Shown in pieces: positions 14,140 to 26,278 of a stretch of DNA of 64,000 nt; the first letter of the stretch is position 1; the number at the start of each line of letters is the position of its first letter. Origin of the DNA: Sordaria brevicollis (Eukaryota; Ascomycota; Sordariomycetes; Sordariales; Sordariaceae); the NCBI GenBank assembly GCA_033439795.1, contig JAUTDP010000001.1, positions 4,588,001 through 4,652,000 on the forward strand, written 5' to 3'. The notes beneath the pieces were generated by a model. It did not search any database. It was not told the origin of the DNA and worked only from the letters and a program-made list of their open reading frames with translations. Both the position numbers and the translations under genes were made by a program.

Positions 14140-14478
14140 CCGTATAATTTCGGGCCATTCAGATTCCAGGTCAGACCGATACAGACCGGCCCCAGTTGGA
14201 AAGGAATGTCAGTTTCTGCCCGCTATACAAGTAAAACGCCGCTTTCTACCATGTAAATGCTAGTAAAAATAGTAGACGTATAATGTTCTTATCCGGCGCC
14301 CTATAAAAAGGCCTGTTCTTTAGCTCTGGCTTTCTTTGGTTTGGTGGGGGGATTGTTAAGGCAATCCATGAGCCAGCATATATAGATGCAAGTATATGCT
14401 AACTAAGCCAATTTCTACTGCTAGGTTGGCGGGCTGTATCGGTCTGACCTGGAATCTGAATGGCCCGAAATTATACGG
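14140..14478. mobile_element. MITE with 45-bp perfect TIRs and TA target duplication
   Basis: Positions 14140-14184 and 14434-14478 are perfect 45-bp inverted repeats beginning CCGTATAATTTCGGG. Both are flanked by TA (14138-14139 and 14479-14480). The 339-bp size, lack of coding capacity and TA duplication are the marks of a miniature element mobilised by a Tc1/mariner or Fot1/pogo-type transposase. The arms are identical, so the insertion is either recent or preserved by pairing. There is no sign of RIP, consistent with its being shorter than the roughly 400 bp that RIP usually needs. No source transposase is present in the window. Confidence 0.85.
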
Positions 14479-14935
14479 TAGTGTATCCGGAAACCTACAT
14501 ATAATCAGACACACCTGACTGCCTGACATAGAGGCACTGGCATCAATTACACACAAACAACTCGCATGCTTAGACATACATGCGTGGCCTTGTTCGTGGC
14601 CACCAACAGTGAAATGGCGTGCTCTTCGATCGGATATTAGTCAGGTATAATTGAGTAAGACCCAAGACGGGGCTGACACTGCCGAATATCCAAAACGGTG
14701 AGATGCCTATAGACTTTCGCTGGTCTGGTCAGGGAACAAGGACTGAGTACCGTTTCGTAAAGGATACTTCGCTATACTCAAGTCAGGCACTGAGATATAC
14801 ATCATGAAGAATATCGTGAATTTCTTAAACCGAGACTGTGCTTCTCGTCGGCTTCAGTGATGCCGGTCATGCGTCCTGTCTTCTTGCGTTTGTTGTCAGA
14901 CTGAGAGACAAGACAGAGGATTACTGATGCCCAGC

Positions 14936-14969
14936 TCAATTGCTCGGGATGATCAATTGCTCGGGATGA
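14936..14969 (+). repeat. 17-bp tandem duplication
   Basis: The unit TCAATTGCTCGGGATGA occurs twice in direct succession in non-coding DNA. No function is apparent; replication slippage is the simplest cause. Confidence 0.9.
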
Positions 14970-17775
14970 TGCTATTCTCTCTGAACCCATTGATAGTTGC
15001 TCTCAAGCCTTTTGGAAACAAAGGGCAGTGAAGGTTTGAGTTTTCTCTGATCGTTCGTGTATGAAAACTATAGTTGTTGAGCCATATCCAATCACAGTAT
15101 CTCAGGACCTCGAAGCTCCTCGCACATAGACTTGGGAATTGAGCGATGGTAGAACGTCGGCACGGAGATTCACGCAAAAGACCGAGTCCTCCAGCTCTGT
15201 GTCACTGCATCGTAAAGTCAGCAGGATGAATATCACCAACTTCCTGATGAGTGAGCCTCCTCCGCGATTGTCCGAACGGGAAGAGCCAAGAGTGTTGTAC
15301 AAGCGACAACCACCAACAGGGCCTCGAGGTCGCGTGATGCCTCCCATGCATCCTGGCATTTGATGTCTTTATCCAAGCTCATCTTGACAGACTGCCGTGC
15401 TTTCCGGTGTACTTCCTCACCACCATTGTCTCCCTGGTCTTCTCACGTCTTTATGACCCTCTCCATGGATTGGCCTGGTTGACCGAGCGAAATGGACGGT
15501 GAGACAAGCAGAAGTCAGGGGAAGTGATAATGCAAGGCAAGAATGACCTCAGCCTTGGCCTGAGGATGTGTGAAAGGAGATGCAGGCGCAAAGAACGTGC
15601 GTTATAGAGGTTGCCTTGTTTTGTGAGGCTCAATATGCCAAAGTTGCTAGGCAGGGAGTTCGGATGTCTGCATGGCTTCTAGGAGCGTGGCCGCTTTGTT
15701 TCCGGCCTCACTTCAGCTGGACTGGGTACGTAGGAGGGATCGTGGAATAAGCAGCCTGCTCTTTCGACCGACGAAGTGCATGGTTGCATGGCAAGTGCCA
15801 TGTTGGAAGCTCTTCCAAGAATTCCATGGACGGACTAGAAGAGGTAGGATCCTTGTTGGAAACCGCGAGTGTTGGGTTAGGCAGTGATCCATCTGTCAAC
15901 CTTCGGTTGCAGCAACTTTCTACCCACCCAGAATCCATGAGACTATTGCGCGCCGGAGCATGCACGTCTTTGGTGTTATGTACTCGGGTATAGGATCGAT
16001 GTCTCATATTTAGTTTGTTTGCCCTCCTGGAGAAGTCTTGGCCGGAGATGACTCGGAGCTCTCACTCGACCGCCTTCCACTTCTGCCAATTCCTTGTGTG
16101 CCAACCACTGTGGAAGTTCTCTGCTTGTTTTCTCCCCTTTCCCTTTCCCATGTGGCTTGAGTGTTTGTGTAGCGCGAGGTCGTCTTGGGAACAAAAAGCC
16201 GCGGAGAAGCTGGATGGCCTGTGAAGTGTCAGAGGAGAGTGGCTGATAGAGAACCGGAAATAGGCAATGCCGAAGGTTGGCCGGGGAGGGAGGCTGTCAT
16301 CTTGGTAGCGACAGAGGGAAAAAAAGGGACAGGTAGCGCAAACATGCAGGAGATGCGGGCAAGGCAACCATGGGAGGAAGTATGTGGTTGGGAGAAGACA
16401 TGGTCCTGAGAGAGCCTGACCAGGTGGGAGTGCTTGAGTCTGAGTCGGCTTAACTTCCACTGAACCTGTCCTTCATCGGCTGCCTTCAGAGATAGCTGGC
16501 ATAATGCAGCTCATTCACGGCCGCAAGGTGCTGGGCCATGTCGGTGAGAGGAAGGTAGAGGTGCCTCTCGGGATGGAGCCTGGGCGAGGTCTGGGCAAGG
16601 TGTGTCGAGTGTATCGTGGACTTGGGCTGCGCTTTGTGGGTGGTTGTTCCCTGGTGGTTAGGCTGGTAGGCTGGCTGTTGTTTGGTTGGAGGTTGGGGAA
16701 GAGATTGCGACATGCAGCGCTTTCGCATTTGATGTGCGGCGTTTGCTTCCTGGGGTTGGCCAACTCATGTCGCACAAGAAAGCCTATCGATAGCTTTGAC
16801 AGCGTTGATAGCGCTTGGGGACTGGTCGCCTTTGCGCGACTTGACGCCTCCTTTGACTCCTATTTTCATCTACATGATGGACGCCCCCTTTTTTCTCTGA
16901 CTACAGTACGACAGCAATCATCATGATCCTTCCACCACCACATTCAATCGGCACCCAAGACAGGGTCATCCTAGATAACCTCGAAGATAATCTCAGGTAG
17001 TACATCCGACTCCTTTACTATCAAATCCCCGGATACGTTACCCTATGCACAACGCGGTTGAGGACATCATCTTGGCGCCCTGTCTCCGTTGACGAGTGTG
17101 CAGGCCCGATTATAACGGAGTGTCAGTGGTATGATAGTCTCAGCCTGTGATGCATGACGACGGGATAGACAGACCAGATAGTGTTTGGTCCGGACACGCC
17201 GATGTCAAATGCATCTTTCTGGTAATCTTCGTTATTTACCAGGCTAGTTAGTATTGGACACTGTGAAGCGATCGTTCAACATGATGAGCATATTCAGCTG
17301 GTCAGACGGAGTCCACAATCGTTAACCACCGTCGTTGTCATCCCCATCCTGTCCCGTCTTTCCGTGCCAGCACCTCCGTATTTTATGCTGTGTTTCCCCA
17401 GAAGCGACCTACCGGTAGAGGTGCTCGTCAGGACGACAGGTAGTAGTATTCGTCCTCTTGGAACGAACAGTTGCTTCAAGGACTGTCGAATGGTATGGAA
17501 GGTATCGCCCACCAGCCGGCAGGCGTCAGGTAAGACTTCGGACAACCCAAATTGAGGCTTTCTGAACCTTTATGTACCTCTACTCAGCGAGACAGAACTC
17601 GTATCTGACGAGACGATATCAGTCATCTTAAAGGCTTGGCTGATATACCACCTTTGGTTTTCCTTCCTCGCGTGGGTATTTGCTGCACAGTAGATGACCT
17701 GATTATGGACCAGGCAGCCAGCAAGGCAGTCACGGTAACGAAGAAGTTATCGTGCCTCTTCCTATCTACTACCCA

Positions 17776-17849
17776 CTACTCGTCTGGCCTTGAAACGACA
17801 CAACGACTATTTTGGCAAGAGTCAGGGCGTTTCTAGCCCAGACGAGTAG
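17776..17849. repeat. Short inverted repeat, 12-bp arms
   Basis: CTACTCGTCTGG (17776-17787) is repeated in inverse orientation at 17838-17849 with a 50-base loop. No flanking target duplication was found. It could be a decayed miniature element or chance. Confidence 0.5.
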
Positions 17850-19074
17850 ATCGCTTGAGCATGGAAAGTGGTATCTGAGTAAACAGTGTCCACAAATGTA
17901 CCTCTAGGTAAGCAGAGAAGGACACTGCATCCATGTCAGTGGGCTTCGAGGTATTCTTCTTCTCTTCCCTACCATCCACTCCTTCCTTCCTAAACTGTGT
18001 CACGACACCACTCGGCTGTTCAAAGCAAACGACCAATTGTCGAGAGGAAGTGTATGCGAAGAGACAGGCGGACAGTTCCTCACTTACTATTGGTTCGGTC
18101 ATGCTCTCCTGCAACTTGCATCTTCCAGTCGTATATCAGATGCTCGGCGGGTTCCTCCTTCCTTCTGTCCCGGGACAGGCAACCGCAAGATGGCCCCGAT
18201 TCCTTCCTTCCCTCCTTCTCCTCCTTTCATTGTTTTGTTTCTCCTTAGCTTCATTTTCCTCCAATTATTTGTGTTGGAGGTTGAGCGTAAGCGGTTCGTC
18301 TCGTTGTCAGAGAAAGATCGATGTATGCCCCTCCTCAGCTCTGGGTTAAGTTGTCATGTACTACTCTCAGCTACTCCGATGATCATCCTTATCCGCGATC
18401 ACTAGGGCCGCGTAACCAACCCTCAAAGCTTGTGCGATATTTTCATCTTGATGTGTCTGATCATTCGTAAAAAAATGTTGTAAATAAATGGACGACAGTA
18501 GATATGATAGAAGTTAGTATTCTATAGACGTTGTCGAAGTGCGTCATGAGCTACCATGGTTCTTTTGTTGATTGAATAGTTGCGTAAGATTAGGATAGAC
18601 AAAGCTGTCACATCTGCCAATTGTGCACGTCGAAGCACGGCATATCTTGTGAGACCCTCGGAGCCGGTTCGGCATTGGCATCACTACGCTGAAGCATCTC
18701 ATGATAGTGGTCAGGTTATTTATCGCCAGGTGGTGATACAGGCACATGACACTCCAACAGACACCCATCAAAATCATCGTAGGTAGAGTGATCTTGAACA
18801 GATAGTTATGATGAAAACGCTAAACTGAAATGTACTGGGTATCATTCAAATGCTAGTGTTCTTTTCGCCTTTCTCGTTTCTTCCCATCACTGTTCTGTCT
18901 TCTCAATGTTCCGTCTTTACTCCAACAGTATCTTCTCCGACCACAAAAAGCTAAATCACATCCTATTCCTCAGCAATAACTGCAAGCCAAACTCTTGCTT
19001 CACAAGCTGAATGTCCTATTCGTCCCTTATCACATTCTCTTGAAATTCATCTCTAGACACACTGGTAGATCAAG

Positions 19075-22000
19075 CTAGAATTGCTTCATGCCGGGAAACA
19101 TTTTCCTAGTCCTCATTCCCTCTGCAACATCAGCCCCAGCAAGGCCAGATTCCAGAGCGTGCCTCTGAGCGTCCAAGACAATCCACCACCACTCCATCAC
19201 CGTTAGTGCTGTGCCTTCGTACTGCTGTCCAAGAATGCCCAGCTCCTCAGCCCACCTGATAATCAGTTCAGCCTCGAACGGCATGATCGCGGGTTTGAGC
19301 GTCTTGCACAGCTCCTCAGGACCCATGGCGCCCTTGGAAGCGATCGTGACAAGCACCACGCAAAGATAACGCAGCCAGCGAGTTGCGTCAACTCGCCCAA
19401 ATACATCGCACCAGATCGGCGTCGCGCCATCCGGGCCCACGGTAGGAGGGAGAGCTGACATGACGCGCTTGCGGAAATCAACTAGCTCTACGTCGTCATC
19501 ATAGCGGTAGGTTTCAGTAGGGGTGACATCGATGCGGAAGTGGAGATACTTCTTTGTGTACTTTCTCGTCTCGTAGTTGCCCGGTTCGAATCCCATGGGC
19601 ACGTGCGGCTGGCCAGTAGTCTCAATCCGAACGCGCTGGTTGGCTTGCATGTTGAGCAGGGCCATGATCATGCCGTCGTTGGTGACATAAGTGACACGCT
19701 TCTTCTCACCAGCCCGGAAGGCTTGATCAAGTTCCCGCTTGTAGGCGAGGGCTTGCGTAAGTCTTTCTTCGTGCGCAACCTTGTCAAGCAGGTCGGTGAT
19801 TCGGTTGGCAATGCGCCAACGCCAGCCATTCTGGAACCGGGAGTTGGATTTAGAGATGATGCCCTCACGCTGAAGCTGATCAACACCCTTGACCATGAGA
19901 CCCTCGACCTCTGCTCTAGAGAGGGTAGGGAATAGGCTGTTGCGCTTCTTGCTGATGTGCTCCTTCGAATATGTCTCTACCGGGGTCACACATAGCGACC
20001 GCATAAATGCCATCGCAAGTGCCAACTCTCTTCTTCTGATATCATTCTGCACTTTGCTGTCATCTTCATCAATCGATAGAGCTATTGCTTCCGACGTTGC
20101 GTCTTGGAACTTGTTGAACACTGAGCGCTGTGGATGGTTGTATGTCTCTCGCCACTCACGGTCCTCGATTCCTATTCCGGTAACGTTGTAGTCTCTCTTG
20201 AGAGCATCCTTGGATCCAGGCAGGTCGGAATGGCGGAACTCTTCGAGGTTGGAAGCCCACTTGATAAGCCACTTCCAGTCGTATTCGAGGACATTGTCGA
20301 AGTTGATCTTTGGCACCTCAACCCCATAGGCTTTAAGGAAAGCACGCCGGAACTTGTCCGTCAAGTTCACGATACTTGACATACGGTCCTTCTTCAAAGC
20401 ACCCCAAGTATGCCTGAGCTGGCTCAGTGTCATGTCGGGGAAAATTCTCATCATCAGACCCCAATCAACAACCCTGTCAACACCGCCTAGCAATGTAGTT
20501 ACAACAACAAACGCGGTAACCTTGACGTTGTCGCTGCTCCAATCCAACTCCAGTGATCGGTCGCCAAAGACCCGCAAGAAGTCATTGTCCGTGGTTGGGT
20601 AGGCCGTGTGCTCGCGCTCCGTCTTGATGGCAGGAAGCTTGATCTTGGGAGGCCGGCCTCCGTGGCCCTTCCGCCCAGGCTTGTTTGGTCCAGGTTTCCG
20701 CATCGTGCGAGTGGCCCGGACAGGCCGGACGAAAACTCTGTCAGGGCTACCACCATCGAACGGAAGTGACTCGTCATCCGCGACTAGGACAATATCATCA
20801 TAAGGTAACGTATCCAACTCGAACTGGCGATCCTCTGACCATTTAAGCGTCAGGTTCTTCATGCTGGCCTTGATCGGCGATGAAGAAATGTTGATGAGAA
20901 TAGGTTTCGACGACACGACGTTGGCTGTGAGCAAAGCTGTACCAGGTGAAGAGCGTTCCCAAGCCGCGCATTTGTCGATAAGTGTGGTGACCCTCCCGTA
21001 TTCCGGATCCTTCCAGCTCTCAGGGTTAAATGTAATTCCTGGGCCCTTAGCCATCGCTTCGGCACTGCGAGGCAGATTCTCCTCAGTAAGAGCGTCAAGA
21101 TCTGGCATCCAACCCTTGACAGCAAAACTACCATTGTTGTTCTCGAAGAATTGCCACCCTTTCGAGGACCAAGAGCCACGGGATTCGTCTTGAATCGTGG
21201 TGCAGGGGGCGAACTGAAACTCAATGGGCCTCTTGACTCCACCAGTCTTTCCATCAGTCGACGTGGCACCGGCATTAGCTGTGAAATTTCCACCTGGCTT
21301 TACTGCTTGCTTTGACTGCTCTTTTCTTGTGGAAGCACCGGCCTCCTGGATGTCGAGATTAGGTTCTAAGAACTGGACCTCAACAACGCGTTTCTCAACG
21401 GGCCGTTGGCGACTGTCAAAAAACCAGGGCGGCAAGCTACCCAAGCCTGGGTTCCTGATTTTGCCAACCTGAGGAGGCAATTTGTGCAACTTTCTGAGCG
21501 CCGCTTCCTTCTTCTTGCTGCCGTACTTGGCCGGCAAGAGGCCGTATGCTTTGATGGCCTCGATAACAGAAGGGGGCTCGATATTCTCGTCAAGTTCGGG
21601 AACATGCCTCGTGTAGGTTGGTGCATAAAGCTTCGCGGGGCGTCCCCTCCTCCTTGGAACTGCATGATAGGGTGATGGGTGATCCGGCTCCCACAAGGAA
21701 CCATCCGAATCGTCATCATCAATGCCGGTACGTCTGCTTGTTGTACCTTGTTCATCCAGTCTTGCTCTCTTCTCTGGATGGCCGTCCGGAAGCTCATCCA
21801 TGGCGGGGCGCTTGTAGGAGCTGGCCTTCTCGGATTCCAATACCCACAGAGGATCCGTAGAGTCGCGGACTTTCTCCTCATTGTGCTGAGTGTAAAAGGG
21901 CGCGTTGAAGACCTCCACCTCGTCAATCTTCCTCCGGCTACGAAACTTTTGACCATTGGCATTGACCTTCCGCTCTTCCTTGCCGTTACCAGCAGGTTTC

Positions 22001-25000
22001 TCGTATAACTCCTCCAGAGTGGCGAGTTCTTCCTGGGTCGGTGAAAAAGCAGTGGGGATATAGAGGCTTGGATACTTCTCCTTCATCCTTTTCTTGACCT
22101 TCATCGGCATGGGATCGTTGGTCCTGACGCCGGTCTTCAAAATTAGAGAAAGTTCAATAAACCTACCAGCCTCTGTCCTCAGCATGTGGGTATGGAGCAT
22201 AGCTAGGTGACGAGTTTCCAGCGCTTTGATCGCGGCTTGATGGTTCTTCCATGTCGGAGGAGACTGGTGCCTGAATGCCCGAAGATACACCTTGGTTAAG
22301 GCATAGAATAAAGATTTGCCGCCTGGGAAAACGCCATGATTGTTATCCAGAAGGTACAGAATGATGTCCCGAGCCTGGGCTGTCCTTTTCTTTGCTTCAG
22401 TGGAAAAGCGACTGTAGTCTTTTGAAGGAACGAACGGCGCCACCTGAGCCTGGAATTGGTTGGCAAGCTGTTGGTGGTGTTGGATATTGACGTGGTACGA
22501 TTCCGGGTATCCACTGTCGACCGCCTGACTACCCAAAGTCTGATTATATTCCTGCGAATACCGGGGCGGTTGAGGTGGTGATGAATACGAAGCGACATGT
22601 TGATGGCCTTGATTAGTGTGTGGACCTGGGACCACGTAGGCGGCTTGAATACTACTAGGGTCGGGATAGAACGAGCTTTGGGCAGCTCCAGGAAGAGGTG
22701 AAGCGCGGTCAGAAGCGTAACCACTAACGCCAGCTTGAAGACTCTGTTGATACGGTACTTCAGCATATGCCGGTGGTTGGACTGAGGGTACCGACTTCCT
22801 TTGGTCCACAGGAGAACTAAACCTCTCGTCAACTCCGGCGATGGAGAGATGTCCGTCCTGATGACCATGTGGCTGCACACGTTGGGGTGTCTGCTGTGCA
22901 TCAACAAGTTGTTGGATTTGCATCGGGTTATGTGCTCTATCGGAATTGCTCGGTGTTGGAAGGCTATCGGTCTCCTTGGAGAAATTGCTGATGATCCCTC
23001 CAAATCTGGGCTTAGGTGCAACATGGGTAACACGAGAGGACAGAGGACCGCTAGCTGTTCCGTGTTGCTGATCCTTTGAAAGTTGAGCGGTATTTTCTAC
23101 GCTCTCAACGACATCATCGGTATTCAATCCCCGGAAAGTCATTCCGGCAGTCTGTCTTACACCTGCTCTGACGGTAGCGCGTGAGCGAGCTGATGACTTT
23201 CGCATTTTACGCCCGTCCTTCTCCGGCAGAGTGCCAACAGGTGCTGTTTGATTATCTCCAGCACCAGAAGCCACAGAAGCAGCATCTGGCTCCGGTGACA
23301 TGAGTTTCCGTCGCTTTCTTCCGCGCTCTGCGACAGTGGAAGGGTCAAAGTTCGGGTTGCAAGGAGTTTGAGCCTTTGTTTGGTGATACTTGAGTCCAAT
23401 GTCGTTCTTCCAAGCACCACCACACGTTTCGCACTTGTATGGCTTCGGGTCGGCGGCAAGCATCTGCGCCCTCCGGCCCCCTCGGCCTCGGCCGCCTCCT
23501 CCACGACCACGGCCGCCACGGCCCCCGCGGGTAGCTCCACCTCTCACTGGCGCCAAATCATCTGCAATGCTCTGAGGGGTTGATGGTTCAGCGACGACGA
23601 ACTGGCTGGTGCTCTGATTCGTCTTGAGTGTTGCAATTTCCTTTTGGAGTGCCGAGGCCTTTTCGTTGTTTTCGCTTGTGTCGTCAAAGACAAATACGAA
23701 TGTCCAAGCAGGATTCCCGTCATTATTATCCTTTGCCGCAAAAACCAGGCTCTTGCCCTCTGCCCCAGGGACATCTCGTACAGCCGGATCATCTAGCATT
23801 TCGTCCAGTTTGATTGCAAGAGGTTCTTTGCCAGCTTCTTCCGAGTCCCTCTCAAAAGTAACCGCCCGGCTTACTGAAGAGACTGTCAGCTTTCCAGAGA
23901 TACCATTATATGTTGCGTTCAGCACAGCATATGGATGGTGGGCAGCTCCTAAAATGGACGATTCCGGAGAGTCAGAGGCCCGAGTAGTAGCCAAGAAACT
24001 GGGATCCTTCAACTTGTCTGATCTGAAGATGATGACAATAGATTTCCTGGGCCGTCCGTGGGTGTGAGGATTTGGATTAAGAGATCCAGGGATACCTCTA
24101 TAGACGCCAGGTGGTCTCTCTTCCACAGGCTCAGGGGACGGGGCCTTGGGGAGAGTTGCGACTTCTTCAGGGTTAGCCTCATCCCCATTTACACTCTGAT
24201 CTACTGGTGTGATGGGCTCAAAGTTTGGTTGCCCTGTCATGGCGACATCGTCTGGGCTTTTGGAAGCCTCGACCTCGGTCTGTGACATAGCTTCAAGTTT
24301 GCTCAAATGGCGGCCTTTTCGCTTTGCCATCGAGCGAGGCTTCTTGGCCAACCTGCAGATCTCCGTAAGGGATAGATCTGAGGTTTCGGGAAAGGATTTT
24401 GCTCGTACTTGGCCAAACCCATAGGCACTAGCACCGGTAGCATCGGGCGGGCTGTCTTGAGCATCATCTTCAGTAGGAGGGTTCACCACGGAAAACATGT
24501 AGGCAGATGTCTTTCCTTTCCGTTCCAGCCTGCTCACAACTTGAAAATGTTTGAGGTGTGGCGGTTGTTGCGTCTCAGCAACTTTGGTTAAGTGGCTTGC
24601 CATGTACCGGCGGAAGGCATATCCGACTGTGGCGACGCTGACTTGAGGATTCGAGGCTCCTGCTGGGCCTGCGCTTTGTATCACTTCGAACACGTTTTGA
24701 GCAAGGGGCTTTTCTGGAGTCCAGCCAGGAAAGATACGACGCTGCTTAGGCTTGGGTTCGTTTTTTGCCGCTTCGTCAGCCTTGCTGGCTTTTCCGAAGA
24801 GGGCGAGCGCGTTGGGTTTTGGCTCCCGATGGCGTGTAGCGTCCGAGTAGAGAGATGTCTTTTTGCCCGTGGCAAGGAACTTTTCCCACTCCTCGTCTGT
24901 TGGGTCCCTTATGAATTTGAGACAGTCCTTGAAGACTTTGCGTGCGCCAGGAAAGGTGGCAGCGGTGTACTTGAGAACACCCAGGTCGACGATGCGCTGA

Positions 25001-26278
25001 CAGTTCTTCGCCAGGGTCTTCATCTGCCAGTGCTTCCCCACGACGCCCATCTTGGATCTCAGATCCGCATAGCGAATGACTTGCCACGCCTTGACAACGC
25101 CAACAAAGGTTCTAGCAAAGGCCTCCATGTCGATGTTATCTTTGGTCCACCGATCATGCCAGGTAACAGGCTCCAAGTCCTTGGTAAGCGTCTCGACAGA
25201 CAAATCAAGCCCACCAGTCTCGGTCTCTAGAATGGGAGGCGCGAAGTCAATGAGCCACAACTTGCTGGTTTTCATCTTGGACACCACGATTGTCCGCTTT
25301 GCGATGTAGCCTTTCCTGGCGAGGGAATCAGTTCGCTTGGGAAGGGAGCGCTTGTCCTGGTCCACCAATCTTCGAAGGTCGCTCTGCAGGATGCCTTTGT
25401 CTCTAACAGAGGCAATTCCAAGCAAACACTTCCATTCGAGAACGGGGACTCTCTTGTAGTCGACACCGTGGCGAGTGAGAGTCTGCCAAACAAGGTCTTC
25501 GGCCGGGTAAATTCGGGGGCGCACAGTGAGTGCCACCTTCTTGGTTCTTGATTTGGAGGCTTTCTTCTGGGAAGCTGCAGCTTTGCTGGGTTTGGAGGCC
25601 GGTTGTTTCGCTTTTGGTGCGGATTCTTCGGGGAGATTACCAGCCTGGCCATGGGATTCTGTTACATTGCTCTCAACCGCTTCAGGCAAAGCGAGAACTT
25701 CTTGTAGCTCAAGCTTGTTATAGCGCTTGTTCTTGTTGATTAGGATTTGGGGTCGTGTTCGCAGCCAGTCCCAGGCCCAGCGAGCCGACACCATCTCAGC
25801 CGGCGAGAATGAGCTTTCATCGAGCTTCTCTTCATCTTTCTGTGTGATTTGTGCCGCCACAGCAGCGATATCTTCGCCTGAAGTTGCATCTTGTCGTGCG
25901 TCGAGAGTGTTGTGGTACTGGCGCACGATTTTCAGTAGTGCAGAAACAGACACGCCTTTGTGATATCATTTTGAATTAGTGTCACGTTCACCTTAAGGAT
26001 GCATTGTAATTTCTGTCGTCTGTGACAAGGAACCATGAACTCGACTAAATCACACGAGAAGTGCAAGCTGAAAGCCATGCAAGTCTCGTAGTGTTTGTTG
26101 CCAAGACGAAAATGTAGCGTAGAATTTGGTGTAAGAGAAGAAGTTGTTGGCTGGAGGGATTTGATGCAAATGATTTTTTGCTAGATTGCAGGATGAAAAG
26201 CAACTCACCTTTTTCTCCGGAATAGGCGATCTCGGGAATGAGACCCTCGAGCAAAACCTCGAGACCGACGCCGCTCAT
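19075..26278 (-). CDS. TFC3: TFIIIC largest subunit, B-box-binding (Tfc3/GTF3C1 family)
   Basis: Two exons: 26278-26209 and 25955-19075, giving 2316 residues. The ATG at 26278 is chosen because the long frame only begins at a GTG (25953). Splicing the 253-base intron (donor GTGAGT, acceptor CAAAG, branch-like CTAAT) adds 23 N-terminal residues and joins smoothly as SGEKGVSVSALLKIV. The protein fits the TFIIIC subunit that recognises the B-box of tRNA genes and helps recruit TFIIIB for Pol III. Visible features are a B-block winged-helix region around residues 165-250, an RG/GRGG-rich tract just before a CxxC...H...C zinc-finger-like motif near residue 865, and AT-hook-like RRGRPAK and GRPPK motifs. 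It is much longer than yeast Tfc3 (about 1160) and nearer animal GTF3C1 (about 2100). The family call is confident; the zinc finger's function is unknown. Confidence 0.9.

Larger units (their letters stand above)
2301..19074. other. Long gene-free interval of normal base composition
   Basis: About 16.8 kb with ordinary base composition and no open reading frame that looks coding. The longest frames are about 130-145 codons, overlap on opposite strands, have random-looking composition and no recognisable motif. I saw no tRNA and no dispersed 5S rRNA gene. What it does hold: a 20-A homopolymer (2912-2931), two miniature inverted-repeat elements (7476-7876 and 14140-14478), a short GT microsatellite (7324-7338), a 17-bp tandem duplication (14936-14969) and a 12-bp inverted repeat (17776-17849). 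It is not RIP-mutated, so it is not a recent large duplication. It could hold long regulatory regions or noncoding transcripts, but nothing in the sequence proves either. Confidence 0.6.

Noticed and set aside
16062..16460. 132-codon minus-strand frame, with an overlapping plus-strand frame
   Set aside because: Both strands open only by composition; Pro/Ser/His-rich with no motif.
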